This document shows, piece after piece, positions 25,553 through 33,583 of a DNA stretch of 64,000 nucleotides. The DNA is taken from positions 62,001 through 126,000 of the forward strand of contig NZ_VAHM01000004.1 in the NCBI RefSeq assembly GCF_005796185.1, in the 5' to 3' direction. Both the position numbers and the translations under genes were made by a program. The DNA comes from Pseudarthrobacter sp. NamB4 (lineage in GTDB: Bacteria; Actinomycetota; Actinomycetes; Actinomycetales; Micrococcaceae). The notes beneath the pieces are model-generated. The model was given only the letters and a program-made list of their open reading frames with translations, made no database searches and was not told the DNA's origin. Position 1 is the stretch's first letter. Each line of letters starts with the position of its first letter.

Positions 25553-25818
25553 GAGATCACCACGGCAACTCCGCTTTGCCGTGCCTCGTCCATCGCGAGC
25601 AGGAGGGCGTCCTCCACATGCCGTGCGTACTCCAGCCGCTCGGCCAGCGTGCCCTGCAGGCCGGCGTCGTCAATCAGCACGTGGCTCTTGCCGCCCACGA
25701 TGACCTTCACGGAGTACCCCTGATCCTCATGGAGCGATCCGCGGGTGGATGAAATTTCGGTGACTCTGTCTGCCCGGACCAGCCCGTTGCCGAGCGTGCG
25801 GATCCACACTTCACCCAT
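25474..25818 (-). CDS. hypothetical protein (114 aa)
   Basis: ATG 25818 with GGGGAGG seven bases upstream. Begins MGEVWIRTLGNGLVRADRVTEI, then a beta-strand-rich part (YSVKVIVGGKSHVLID) and a helix (RLEYARHVEDALLLAMDEAR). This resembles small actinobacterial proteins of unknown role. It overlaps the 3' end of the hydrolase-like gene by 79 bp on the other strand; the overlap covers the low-complexity tail of that protein, so both can be genuine. Confidence 0.65.
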   Translation of the reverse strand: MGEVWIRTLGNGLVRADRVTEISSTRGSLHEDQGYSVKVIVGGKSHVLIDDAGLQGTLAERLEYARHVEDALLLAMDEARQSGVAVVISYEPERERWSAAPVTVLTGRLPEAVG

Positions 25819-26017
25819 CGAATGACCTCCCCTTTGGCAGAGGGCGCGCGAACAGCACCCCATAAAGCGAACGCTACTCCTGTCCGGGGCTTTTGTGACC
25901 CCCGAATTTCCGTGTTGCGGCATCAGGGAACGGACCTGGCAAAGGCTGCCGCCACCAGTCAGCTAGAGTGGGGCCGTTGTTGGTCAACAGGGGGTTTGCC
26001 TGGCCGAGGAGGATGCG

Positions 26018-26638
26018 GTGACGTGGTCAAAGCTGGATACTTATCTATTTCCGCTGGCGCTTTCCACTGAATCTCCAGCAGGGACATTTGAGATGGACGT
26101 CGCCTCAGGGCAGATGCAGTGGTCCCGGGGCCTGTTCAGCATTCACGGGTTGGGCAAGGGCGAGGTGGTTCCCACCTTCGAACTGCTGATGGCGCACAAG
26201 CATCCACAGGATCGCGGGCCGGTGCGCGCCGTGTGGCTGGACCTGATGGAAGCCGGAGGCCATGGTGCCTTGCTGCACCGCGTTATTGACACCCGCGGCA
26301 AGGAACGCCGCGTCTTTTCGGCGATTCACGCCTTGGCCGACCCATCAGGACACGTGAACTGTATCCGCGGGTTCATGGTGGACGTCACACAGAGCCTCCG
26401 TATCGAGTCCCAAGCCGCCGCTTCGGAAGCCATAGAGGGCGCCTACGCCCACAAAGCCGTCATCGAACAGGCCAAGGGCATCGTGATGACCCTGCACGGC
26501 GTCGAGGCAGAGTCCGCGTTCAAGATTCTGGCCGACCAGAGCCAGCACACCAACACCAAACTCCACGTTGTGGCAGAAGAACTTGCCAAAGCGGCAGCGG
26601 CAGGGAAAGCCAGGGAGGCCCTGGAAAGCTTCCGATAA
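26018..26638 (+). CDS. PAS-ANTAR regulator
   Basis: 206 residues from GTG 26018 with GAGGAGG six bases upstream. Residues ~15-125 are a PAS fold (AGTFEMDVASGQMQWSRGLF, HPQDRGPV, RRVFSAIHALADPSGHVNCI). Residues ~140-200 are the ANTAR domain (YAHKAVIEQAKGIVMTLHGV, NTKLHVVAEELAKAA). PAS-ANTAR proteins are common in Arthrobacter and its relatives; the domain pair predicts signal-dependent RNA antitermination, with the ligand and target unknown. Second ANTAR protein in the window. Confidence 0.87.
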   Translation: MTWSKLDTYLFPLALSTESPAGTFEMDVASGQMQWSRGLFSIHGLGKGEVVPTFELLMAHKHPQDRGPVRAVWLDLMEAGGHGALLHRVIDTRGKERRVFSAIHALADPSGHVNCIRGFMVDVTQSLRIESQAAASEAIEGAYAHKAVIEQAKGIVMTLHGVEAESAFKILADQSQHTNTKLHVVAEELAKAAAAGKAREALESFR

Positions 26639-26679
26639 GGGGACAGGGGGTATCAGGGGCGGCCAATAGGATAAACCTG

Positions 26680-27897
26680 ATGTCTTCCCCCGGTGACCCC
26701 CAGTCCTTCACCCTGCGCGGCATCGCCGTCGCCGCTTTCGGACCTACGCTGCTGTACGGGATCGGCACCGGCGCCATCCTCCCGGTGGTGGCACTGACCG
26801 CCCGCGGCCTGGGCGCCTCGGTGGCCATTGCGGCACTGATCGTCACGCTGATCGGCCTGGGCTCCTGGTTCTTCAACCTGCCGGCCTCCCTGGTCACCCT
26901 GAAGTTCGGTGAGCGCTGGTCCATCGTGGGCGCCGCCGTTGCCGCCGGCCTTGCGCTCGCGGCAGCCAGCCTTACCTCCATGGTCCCCAACGGACTGTGG
27001 TTGCTCGCCGCGGCGATGGCCGTCGTCGGAATGTCCGGGGCGGTCTTTGGCCTGGCCCGGCAGAAGTATCTCACCGAAGCTGTGCCGGTGCAGTTCCGGG
27101 CGAGGGCGCTGTCCACGCTGGGTGGGGTGAACCGGATCGGCGTGTTCATCGGCCCGTTCCTGGGCGCGGCCGTGATGCAGTTCTTTGGCATAGGCGGAGC
27201 GTACTGGGTGGGCGTGGTGGCCATGGCAGCCGCGGCGCTGCTCTCCCTCACCATCCCGGACCTGGCAGATGGGCAGGAGCCCGACGCCGGACACAAGGGC
27301 CCCGAGCCCACGCTCCGGAGCGTCGCGGTGTCCCATGCAGCTGTGTTCCTTTCCCTGGGTGTCGGCATTTTGCTGCTCAGCGCCCTGCGGTCCTCCCGGC
27401 AAGTGGTGATCCCGCTGTGGGCGGACCACCTGGGCATGGATGCCACGTCCGCTTCCCTGATCTACGGGCTGTCCGGGGCGATCGACATGCTGGTGTTCTA
27501 TCCCGCCGGGAAGCTCATGGACCGAAAGGGACGGCAGTTCGTGGCGGTTCCTTCCACCCTGCTCATGGGTACGGCCCTGCTGCTGATTCCGCTGGCCGGG
27601 TCCTTTGTTGGGCTGCTGCTGGCAGCGCTGCTGATCGGGTTCGGCAACGGGATCAGCTCAGGGCTCGTGATGACCCTGGGCGCCGACTTCTCGCCGGACC
27701 GCGGCCGCGGCCAGTTCCTGGGGCTGTGGCGATTCATGGCCGATGCCGGATCCACCGGCGGGCCGGTTTTGTTGTCAGGGGTGACGGCGCTTGCCACCCT
27801 GGGCGCGGGGATCTCAGCCACGGGATTACTGGGGTTCGCGGCGGCAGCAGTGTTCGCCGTCGTGATTCCGCGGCTGAAGCACCGCCGGAACTACTGA
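26680..27897 (+). CDS. MFS transporter
   Basis: 405 residues with about twelve hydrophobic helices and the family loop motifs (FNLPASLVTLKFGERW after helix 2; GKLMDRKGRQF between helices 8 and 9). It belongs to the drug/metabolite efflux type by pattern, with no substrate evidence. Possible leaderless transcript: TAGGAT lies seven bases before the ATG. Followed 25 bp later by an esterase and an LssY-like gene. Confidence 0.85.
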   Translation: MSSPGDPQSFTLRGIAVAAFGPTLLYGIGTGAILPVVALTARGLGASVAIAALIVTLIGLGSWFFNLPASLVTLKFGERWSIVGAAVAAGLALAAASLTSMVPNGLWLLAAAMAVVGMSGAVFGLARQKYLTEAVPVQFRARALSTLGGVNRIGVFIGPFLGAAVMQFFGIGGAYWVGVVAMAAAALLSLTIPDLADGQEPDAGHKGPEPTLRSVAVSHAAVFLSLGVGILLLSALRSSRQVVIPLWADHLGMDATSASLIYGLSGAIDMLVFYPAGKLMDRKGRQFVAVPSTLLMGTALLLIPLAGSFVGLLLAALLIGFGNGISSGLVMTLGADFSPDRGRGQFLGLWRFMADAGSTGGPVLLSGVTALATLGAGISATGLLGFAAAAVFAVVIPRLKHRRNY

Positions 27898-27922
27898 GGC
27901 GGGGTAGGGGTATCCTCGACAG

Positions 27923-28627
27923 ATGAGCGAAACGGGCATGACCACCCGGATAAGTCCGCTGCAGAAGGTTCTGTGGTGGGCTCAGGACTACGTGTACGCT
28001 GCGGTGTGCCAGGTGGAGGGCATGCTGTCCCGGGTGCAGCCAGGGTCCTTCCACCAGGGCCACCGCGACCCCGTGGTGATCATCCCGGGTGTCTATGAGA
28101 ACTGGCAGTTCATGCTGCCGCTCATCCAGGCGGTCAACGATGCCGGCCATCCGGTCCACGTGGTCACGGTGCTCCAGCGGAACAAGCTGGACGTACCCGT
28201 GGCCGCCCGGCTGGTGGCGCAGCACCTGGAGGAGGCAGGGTTGCGTGACGCCTCCATCGTGGCACACAGCAAGGGCGGGTTAATCGGCAAGTACACCATG
28301 CTGAACCTGGACCCGGAGCAGCGGATCAACCGGATGATCACGGTGTGCACCCCCTTCTCCGGCTCACGCTACGCAAAGTACATGCTGCTGCCGAGCCTGC
28401 GGATCTTCTCCCCGAGCAACGCACTGACCCTCCAGCTGGCCCGCGAGGAGACCATCAACAGCAGGATCACCTCCATCTACGGCCCCTTCGACCCGCACAT
28501 CCCCGAGGGCAGTGTCCTTCCGGGGGCCACGAACATTGAGCTGCGCGTGGCCGGGCACTTCCGGATCCTGGGGGACCCGGAAACGGCGCGGATCATTGTG
28601 GAGCAGCTGACCCCTGGTACGCCGTGA
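27923..28627 (+). CDS. alpha/beta hydrolase (lipase/esterase-like)
   Basis: 234 residues, no signal peptide. PVVIIPGVYENWQFM is the oxyanion region and VAHSKGG the nucleophile elbow (Ser116); a late His lies in VAGHFRIL. Pattern of the PGAP1/triacylglycerol-lipase-like group. A TATCCT hexamer seven bases before the ATG suggests leaderless expression. Its stop overlaps the start of the next gene (GTGA), so the two are coupled. Confidence 0.78.
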   Translation: MSETGMTTRISPLQKVLWWAQDYVYAAVCQVEGMLSRVQPGSFHQGHRDPVVIIPGVYENWQFMLPLIQAVNDAGHPVHVVTVLQRNKLDVPVAARLVAQHLEEAGLRDASIVAHSKGGLIGKYTMLNLDPEQRINRMITVCTPFSGSRYAKYMLLPSLRIFSPSNALTLQLAREETINSRITSIYGPFDPHIPEGSVLPGATNIELRVAGHFRILGDPETARIIVEQLTPGTP

Positions 28628-29544
28628 GCGCTGCGTCCGATCCCGGAGCAAGGTACGACGGCGGGGTTTCGGTTCCGAAGGAGCCTGACCATTCGCGTGC
28701 CGCGGACCCGGTGGAGCGGCGCCAGAGCCGCTGGGCCACGGTGCTCGCGGTGCTGCAGCGGCTGCTTTACATGCTGGTGACCGTCGCTGTGGGGTGGGCG
28801 GTGTGGTTCTTCCTGCTGTCCCGGCTGTCCCGCGGCCCGGACCAGGCATGGGTGTTCCTGCCCGTGTGGCTTATCCTGGCGTACGCCCTTCTGCCGCGCA
28901 TCCACAAGATCCTCAGCAGCCTCTATATCCCGGACTACTTCATCGGCAGGGCCCGGACCGGGGACGGGGTGCTCGGTGATCCAGTGAACCTGGCCGTGGT
29001 GGGAACGCAGGAGGAGCTGCGGCGGGCGATGCTGTCCGCCGGCTGGGTGGAAGCCGATCCCATCACCCCGGCAACGGCCTGGCGGACCCTCACCTCTACA
29101 GTGCTGGGCAGGAGCTACCCGCAGGCTCCGGTCAGTTCGCTCTACGTTTTTGGGAAAAAGCAGGACCTGGCGTTCCAGCGCGAGATCGACGGGAACCCGC
29201 GCAAAAGGCATCACGTCCGGTTCTGGAAATGCCCGGACGGGTGGATGCTGCCGGGCGGGCTCTCGGTGGACTGGGTGGGCGCGGGAACCTACGACAGGAG
29301 CGTGGGACTGTCCCTGTTCACGTTCCAGATCACCCACAAGATCGCCGACCGCACGGATGAGGAACGGGACTTCATCATCCAGACCCTGCGGGCAGCGGAC
29401 GCTGTGGGCCCTGAATCGGTCCACATCATCCTGAACTACTCCAGCGGCTACCACCACCGGAACGGCGGCGGAGATGCCATCCGCACCGACGGGCACCTGC
29501 CGATCATTGATTTGTTTGGGCCGGGGAGGCCCGGGGTCCGCTAG
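28624..29544 (+). CDS. LssY-like C-terminal domain membrane protein
   Basis: 306 residues from a GTG overlapping the previous stop. Two membrane helices at about 45-100 (LLYMLVTVAVGWAVWFFLLS; AWVFLPVWLILAYALLP). A ~170-residue soluble domain follows with the LssY C-terminal signature (NLAVVGTQEELRRAMLSAGW, SSLYVFGKKQDLAFQREIDG, RHHVRFW, VGAGTYDRSVGLS, HKIADRTDEERDFI). LssY-type domains are known from Legionella secretion-associated proteins and from PAP2-like membrane proteins; the function is undefined. Translational coupling to the esterase suggests a joint role at the membrane. Confidence 0.75.
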   Translation: MSAASDPGARYDGGVSVPKEPDHSRAADPVERRQSRWATVLAVLQRLLYMLVTVAVGWAVWFFLLSRLSRGPDQAWVFLPVWLILAYALLPRIHKILSSLYIPDYFIGRARTGDGVLGDPVNLAVVGTQEELRRAMLSAGWVEADPITPATAWRTLTSTVLGRSYPQAPVSSLYVFGKKQDLAFQREIDGNPRKRHHVRFWKCPDGWMLPGGLSVDWVGAGTYDRSVGLSLFTFQITHKIADRTDEERDFIIQTLRAADAVGPESVHIILNYSSGYHHRNGGGDAIRTDGHLPIIDLFGPGRPGVR

Positions 29545-29632
29545 TACGCGGTGAAGAAGCTGCTGGTAGCTGCGGCGACGGTCCCTGCGGCGGTCACGCC
29601 CGGGCGCAGGACCGTCTGGAAGCCACCAGCTC

Positions 29633-29661
29633 CCCCCGAAGCGCGGGACGTGCTTCGGGGG
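29633..29661. terminator. hairpin downstream of the esterase/LssY operon
   Basis: Ten-base stem CCCCCGAAGC / GCTTCGGGGG with a 9-nt loop, 90 bp after the LssY-like stop codon. No T-tract. Confidence 0.5.
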
Positions 29662-30111
29662 AGGCATTGATGGGCTTGATGCCTTCCCGTATGTCTGCTC
29701 GCCTGTAAGGGACTGGGCAAAGCGGGCTGCTCGTCAACCGACTTCCATCGTCCCGATTTCGAGGCTGTGGACATTGCTCCTGGATGTAACGTCACGGGCT
29801 CCGTGCAGCTGCAAATGATCAATTACAGCACCAAGAACCTGGACGGCTGAAGGGCGCGACGGTCCGCCTGCACTGTGGGGCCAGCTGAAGAGCTGGGGTA
29901 TCACCTTCCTGACTCAAAGCGTCAGCTTCGTCGTCCACTGGCTTACAGCCTTGTGGACCTGTCCAGAATTGCTCGCCGGTGATTCATCATGGGGTTTGTC
30001 AAGGGTCTTTAGTATGTTTGCGCAGGTCAGGCCACAGTGGCGAACCCGCAGGATCCACATTAAAGCCGCATCACGGCCTAAATGCCCTTAAAGCACCCCA
30101 ACCGCCTCACC

Positions 30112-30130
30112 TAGGTTGTCCGTACCTAGA
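30112..30130. promoter_or_regulatory. inverted repeat upstream of the glycan operon
   Basis: CTAGGT-TGTCCGT-ACCTAG, six-base arms around seven bases, 46 bp before the copper-oxidase start. A possible operator; no regulator is identified. Confidence 0.3.
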
Positions 30131-30176
30131 AAGACCCGGCAGCTATTGATGTCCCCCATGCATAAGTAGGTACTTG

Positions 30177-32777
30177 GTGAAGAGGTTCACAGCCGCAAGG
30201 CACAGAAGCGCCCCACGTCATGTTCGGTCCCGCAGCGGCACAGCCCACGTCAAGCCCCGTCACCGTTGGTCCCTCCGGAAGGCAGCAGCACACCTGATGC
30301 CCGCATTGTTGGTCCTCGCGCCACTAGCCGCGTCGGGACCTTCCTTCGGAGCGGACAGCACCGGCCCCAACCTGGTCAAAAATTCGTCCCTTGAATCCGG
30401 CCACCACTTCCCGGACTGTTTCCAAGCTTCCGGTTGGGGAACGCGGGGCACCTGGGCGTTCTCGTCAGGACGGGAGGGAGGACGCTCGCTCACAGTCACA
30501 GTGGAGGGGTATGCCTCGGGCGACCGGAAAGCCATGCAGACGGAAAATGCGGGATGCGCGCCTTCCGTAACTCCCGGCCAGGTGTACAACCTCGGCGTCT
30601 GGTACCAGTCCACGGTTCCGGTATCCATCACGACGTTCCGGCATACTTCCGCCGGTTGGTCCTACTGGGGAGATCTGGGCACAGTTTCACCCACCACGGA
30701 ATGGCAGGAGGCGAAGGCCACTACCCCAGCCGTGCCAGAAGGTACGGATCAAATCGCTTTCGGGCTTTCCATTGCGGCCACGGGCCAATTGACCACTGAC
30801 GACTATTCGCTCTACGCCACCAGCACCGGCACGCCACCACCGGCCGCGGGCGAATTGGTGGTAAACGGAAACCTCTCAACGGGAACCCCCCTTCCGGACT
30901 GCTTTATCACCGGAGGGTGGGGAACGCGCACAGTCACACAAGGGCTGACTCCTGACGTGCCGGCCACGGCCTCACCAGGGTCGCGCTCCTACGGCATCAC
31001 TGTGAGTGACTATGCCAGCGGAGACACCAAGCTCCTTCAGGCCGAGACCGCCGGCTGCGCGCCGTCGGTAATGCCGGGTGCCAAATACAACCTGTCCATC
31101 GACTACAAATCCACTGCCGCCAAAAACTCAATCACCATTTTCACGCACACTGCCGCAGGCTGGGGTTATTGGACGGACCTCAGCCAAGTGGCCCCAACAC
31201 ACACCTGGGCAGTTGCTGCGGGAACGACCCCTCCGATTCCGGAAGGTGTTGACGCAATTTCCTTCGGGGTGTCCATCGGTGCCGACGGAACTCTGCTGAC
31301 AACCAACTATTCCCTCAAAGAAAGCACTGTGCCACCGCCTCCGGCAGGCACCCCAGCCGAGATCGGTTCATGGGAGGTTTTTAATGCGCCTGTGCCCCTC
31401 CGCGCCATCCACTCCACGCTGCTCAGCGACGGCAGGCTACTGCTCATCGCGGGCTCCGGGAACGAGGGATCCGCATTCACCGCCGGCACCTTCAAGGCGT
31501 CGATTTGGGACCCTGACACAGGAACGTTCGATCCGGTGCCTGTTCCCTACGACATGTTCTGCGCCGGGCATGTCACCCTTTCCGACGGCAAAGTCCTGAT
31601 CGGCGGCGGCACGGAGTCCTACCCCACCACAGATGAAGGGCCAACCACCTTTAAGGGGTCCAAGGCCAGTTACTACTTCGATCCTGAGGACAGCAGCTTC
31701 CACAAAATCAGCGACATGGCGGGGGCGCACTGGTACCCAACCATGACCAAACTCGGCAACGGGGATGTCTGGTCTGCTGGCGGACTGGACGAAAAGGCCG
31801 AGGGCACCGTCCTTACGGAGATGTTCCAATCCTCCACCATGACGTGGCTTCCGTCCGGCAGCGTGCCGCAGACCTGGAGCTTCTGGGGGACTTACCCCCA
31901 TATGTACCTGCTTGAGGATGGCCGGATGTTTTACGCCGGCGCCCACACCTTCGGGAACGGCCTGCCAGGCACTGGAGCGTCGCTTTACGATTGGAAGTCC
32001 GCCCAGATATGGGATGTCCCCGGGTTGCGGCAGAAGGACCTCAGAGACCAGGCCGGATCGGTGCTGCTTGGTCCCGCCCAGGACCAGAAGGTCATGATCG
32101 TCGGGGGCGGAAACACTGAAACCAACATCCCCGCCATCAACCTTGTAGACATCATCGACCTCAAGCAGGAAAACCCTGCCTATGTGCCCGCCCCAGACCT
32201 TCCCGGCCCCGGCAAGCTGTACGTGAACGTACTAAACCTTCCGGACAGGACCGTCCTGGCGGCAGACGGTGCCCAGCACAACCGCTCCGGCAACGTACAG
32301 ACCGCGGCCATTTACCAGCCAACAAGCAACAGTTGGCTCAGTATTGGGGCTGATCCGGTGGGACGGAACTACCATTCCTCCGCGATCCTCCTGCCCGACG
32401 GCCGCGTAGCCATTTTCGGTTCGAACCCGCTCGACAACTCTTTTGACCTACGCATCTCGGTCTACTCGCCCCCGTACATGTTCAACGGGACCCGGCCCAG
32501 CATCGCCAGCGCCCCCGCGACGGCGACCTATGGCCAGCAGATCACCCTTGATACGACAGGCACGATCAAGGCAGCACAGTTGATGTCACCAATGTCGGCA
32601 ACGCACCAGACCGATACCAACGCGCGTCTGGTGGACCTGCCGATGACCACCAGCGGGGGCACTATAAACGCCTCCATCCCAAGCAACCCAAATCTGCTTC
32701 CGCCTGGTCCCTACATGCTCACTGTCCTGGACTCGAACAATCTTCCAAGCATCGCGAAATGGGTGTGGATATCATGA
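30177..32777 (+). CDS. GlxA-like copper-radical oxidase with two N-terminal carbohydrate-binding-like repeats
   Basis: 866 residues from GTG 30177 (AGG six bases upstream; a TTG three bases earlier is less likely). Basic N-terminus, then a signal/anchor helix near 35-58. Two ~150-residue repeats follow (GPNLVKNSSLESG... and GELVVNGNLSTGT..., each with DCF..GGWGTR and YASGD..CAPSV..G). From ~395 a kelch-type propeller and C-terminal DUF1929-like domain carry a full galactose-oxidase-type copper site: Cys462 (MFCAGH), Tyr520 (HWYPT), Tyr732-His733 (RNYHSS), His810 (ATHQTD). In Streptomyces, GlxA works with the CslA synthase on an extracellular glycan. Here a processive GT2 is two genes downstream, supporting the same partnership. 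Stop overlaps the next ATG. Confidence 0.87.
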   Translation: MKRFTAARHRSAPRHVRSRSGTAHVKPRHRWSLRKAAAHLMPALLVLAPLAASGPSFGADSTGPNLVKNSSLESGHHFPDCFQASGWGTRGTWAFSSGREGGRSLTVTVEGYASGDRKAMQTENAGCAPSVTPGQVYNLGVWYQSTVPVSITTFRHTSAGWSYWGDLGTVSPTTEWQEAKATTPAVPEGTDQIAFGLSIAATGQLTTDDYSLYATSTGTPPPAAGELVVNGNLSTGTPLPDCFITGGWGTRTVTQGLTPDVPATASPGSRSYGITVSDYASGDTKLLQAETAGCAPSVMPGAKYNLSIDYKSTAAKNSITIFTHTAAGWGYWTDLSQVAPTHTWAVAAGTTPPIPEGVDAISFGVSIGADGTLLTTNYSLKESTVPPPPAGTPAEIGSWEVFNAPVPLRAIHSTLLSDGRLLLIAGSGNEGSAFTAGTFKASIWDPDTGTFDPVPVPYDMFCAGHVTLSDGKVLIGGGTESYPTTDEGPTTFKGSKASYYFDPEDSSFHKISDMAGAHWYPTMTKLGNGDVWSAGGLDEKAEGTVLTEMFQSSTMTWLPSGSVPQTWSFWGTYPHMYLLEDGRMFYAGAHTFGNGLPGTGASLYDWKSAQIWDVPGLRQKDLRDQAGSVLLGPAQDQKVMIVGGGNTETNIPAINLVDIIDLKQENPAYVPAPDLPGPGKLYVNVLNLPDRTVLAADGAQHNRSGNVQTAAIYQPTSNSWLSIGADPVGRNYHSSAILLPDGRVAIFGSNPLDNSFDLRISVYSPPYMFNGTRPSIASAPATATYGQQITLDTTGTIKAAQLMSPMSATHQTDTNARLVDLPMTTSGGTINASIPSNPNLLPPGPYMLTVLDSNNLPSIAKWVWIS

Positions 32778-33472
32778 CTCCTCAACGGCAGCGGCGCCTT
32801 GGCCGAATCGTTCGGACCGCCATCATCTCACTTGGCCTGACGGCCCTGACTGCGCTCTCGTACCATTCAGCCACAGCACCCTCCCACGGTTCATTCAGTG
32901 AAGACAGCCTTCATCACGCGGCAGTGCTGACTGGGGTTCCACAAAAGGCACCGGCTCCTACAGCACGACCAACCTCGCCCACGCCACTTGCTCCGTCGCC
33001 ATCGCTTCCTGCCCCGGCATCCTCAGCAATCGCCAGGCCCGGACCGGAGGATCCGGAGGACCCGGCTAACCGCGAACAAACGTCCCTACAGGATGCGGCA
33101 AACAGGGATCACACAACAGTGCGGCCGGGGCAGCCGGAGCCACCCAAAACCCCGGGGCCCGCACCCCGCGGGCCCGTTCTTCCTTCCGACGTTTTCAAGC
33201 GCGGTGCGGCAAACCTGGGCGGCTGCCTTGAGGCGTACGGCGAAAACGGACAGTGCGTCCCTGTGGTCCCGCCAAGCCTTGCCCAGCACCTGCAGGAGAT
33301 GAAAAAGGCCGGCCATGATGCGGCCAGCATGAAGCATCGGTGGTCCTGCAGGGAGCTCCGTGAGTACTTCCAGGACGGCGTTGAAGTGCGCCGAGTGGGG
33401 ATCGATCCCCAGAACCTGGATTCGAACGGCGACGGAAGGGCCTGCGGGGCCGGCGACTCAGCCCCCCGGTAA
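32774..33472 (+). CDS. membrane-anchored excalibur-domain protein
   Basis: 232 residues from an ATG overlapping the oxidase stop (ATGA). One N-terminal hydrophobic helix (residues ~15-32), a long Pro/Ala/Ser-rich linker (~45-145), then a C-terminal module SCRELREYFQDGVEVRR with DPQNLDSNGDGRACG, the calcium-binding excalibur signature (DxDxDGxxCG). Such modules occur in wall-associated proteins of Gram-positives. Its position between the oxidase and the glycosyltransferase suggests a structural or calcium-binding role at the site of glycan export. Confidence 0.75.
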   Translation: MTPQRQRRLGRIVRTAIISLGLTALTALSYHSATAPSHGSFSEDSLHHAAVLTGVPQKAPAPTARPTSPTPLAPSPSLPAPASSAIARPGPEDPEDPANREQTSLQDAANRDHTTVRPGQPEPPKTPGPAPRGPVLPSDVFKRGAANLGGCLEAYGENGQCVPVVPPSLAQHLQEMKKAGHDAASMKHRWSCRELREYFQDGVEVRRVGIDPQNLDSNGDGRACGAGDSAPR

Positions 33473-33583
33473 CCCCTTTCCTGAACCTTATCCCGCCGCA
33501 GTTGCTGCCCGCGGCTACTGCAGCATGCCCTCTGCGCTGCCCTTTTTTGGCAATCGCCTCACCGCTGACCGAACGGGCCCAAT

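Larger units (their letters stand above)
29545..30176. other. 632-bp intergenic region with a hairpin and coding debris
   Basis: Begins with the hairpin at 29633. From ~29686 to 29850 the + strand reads an open frame ending ...SSTDFHRPDFEAVDIAPGC.. NYSTKNLDG and TGA, with no start or ribosome site. It looks like the end of a secreted protein whose beginning (MKKLLVAAATVPAA at 29550-29591) is in another frame. Closer to the next gene there is a CTAGGT/ACCTAG repeat at 30112-30130. Confidence 0.4.

Noticed and set aside
28477..29667. 396-codon minus-strand open frame
   Set aside because: Antisense of the LssY-like and esterase genes, which have clear motifs and coupled starts.
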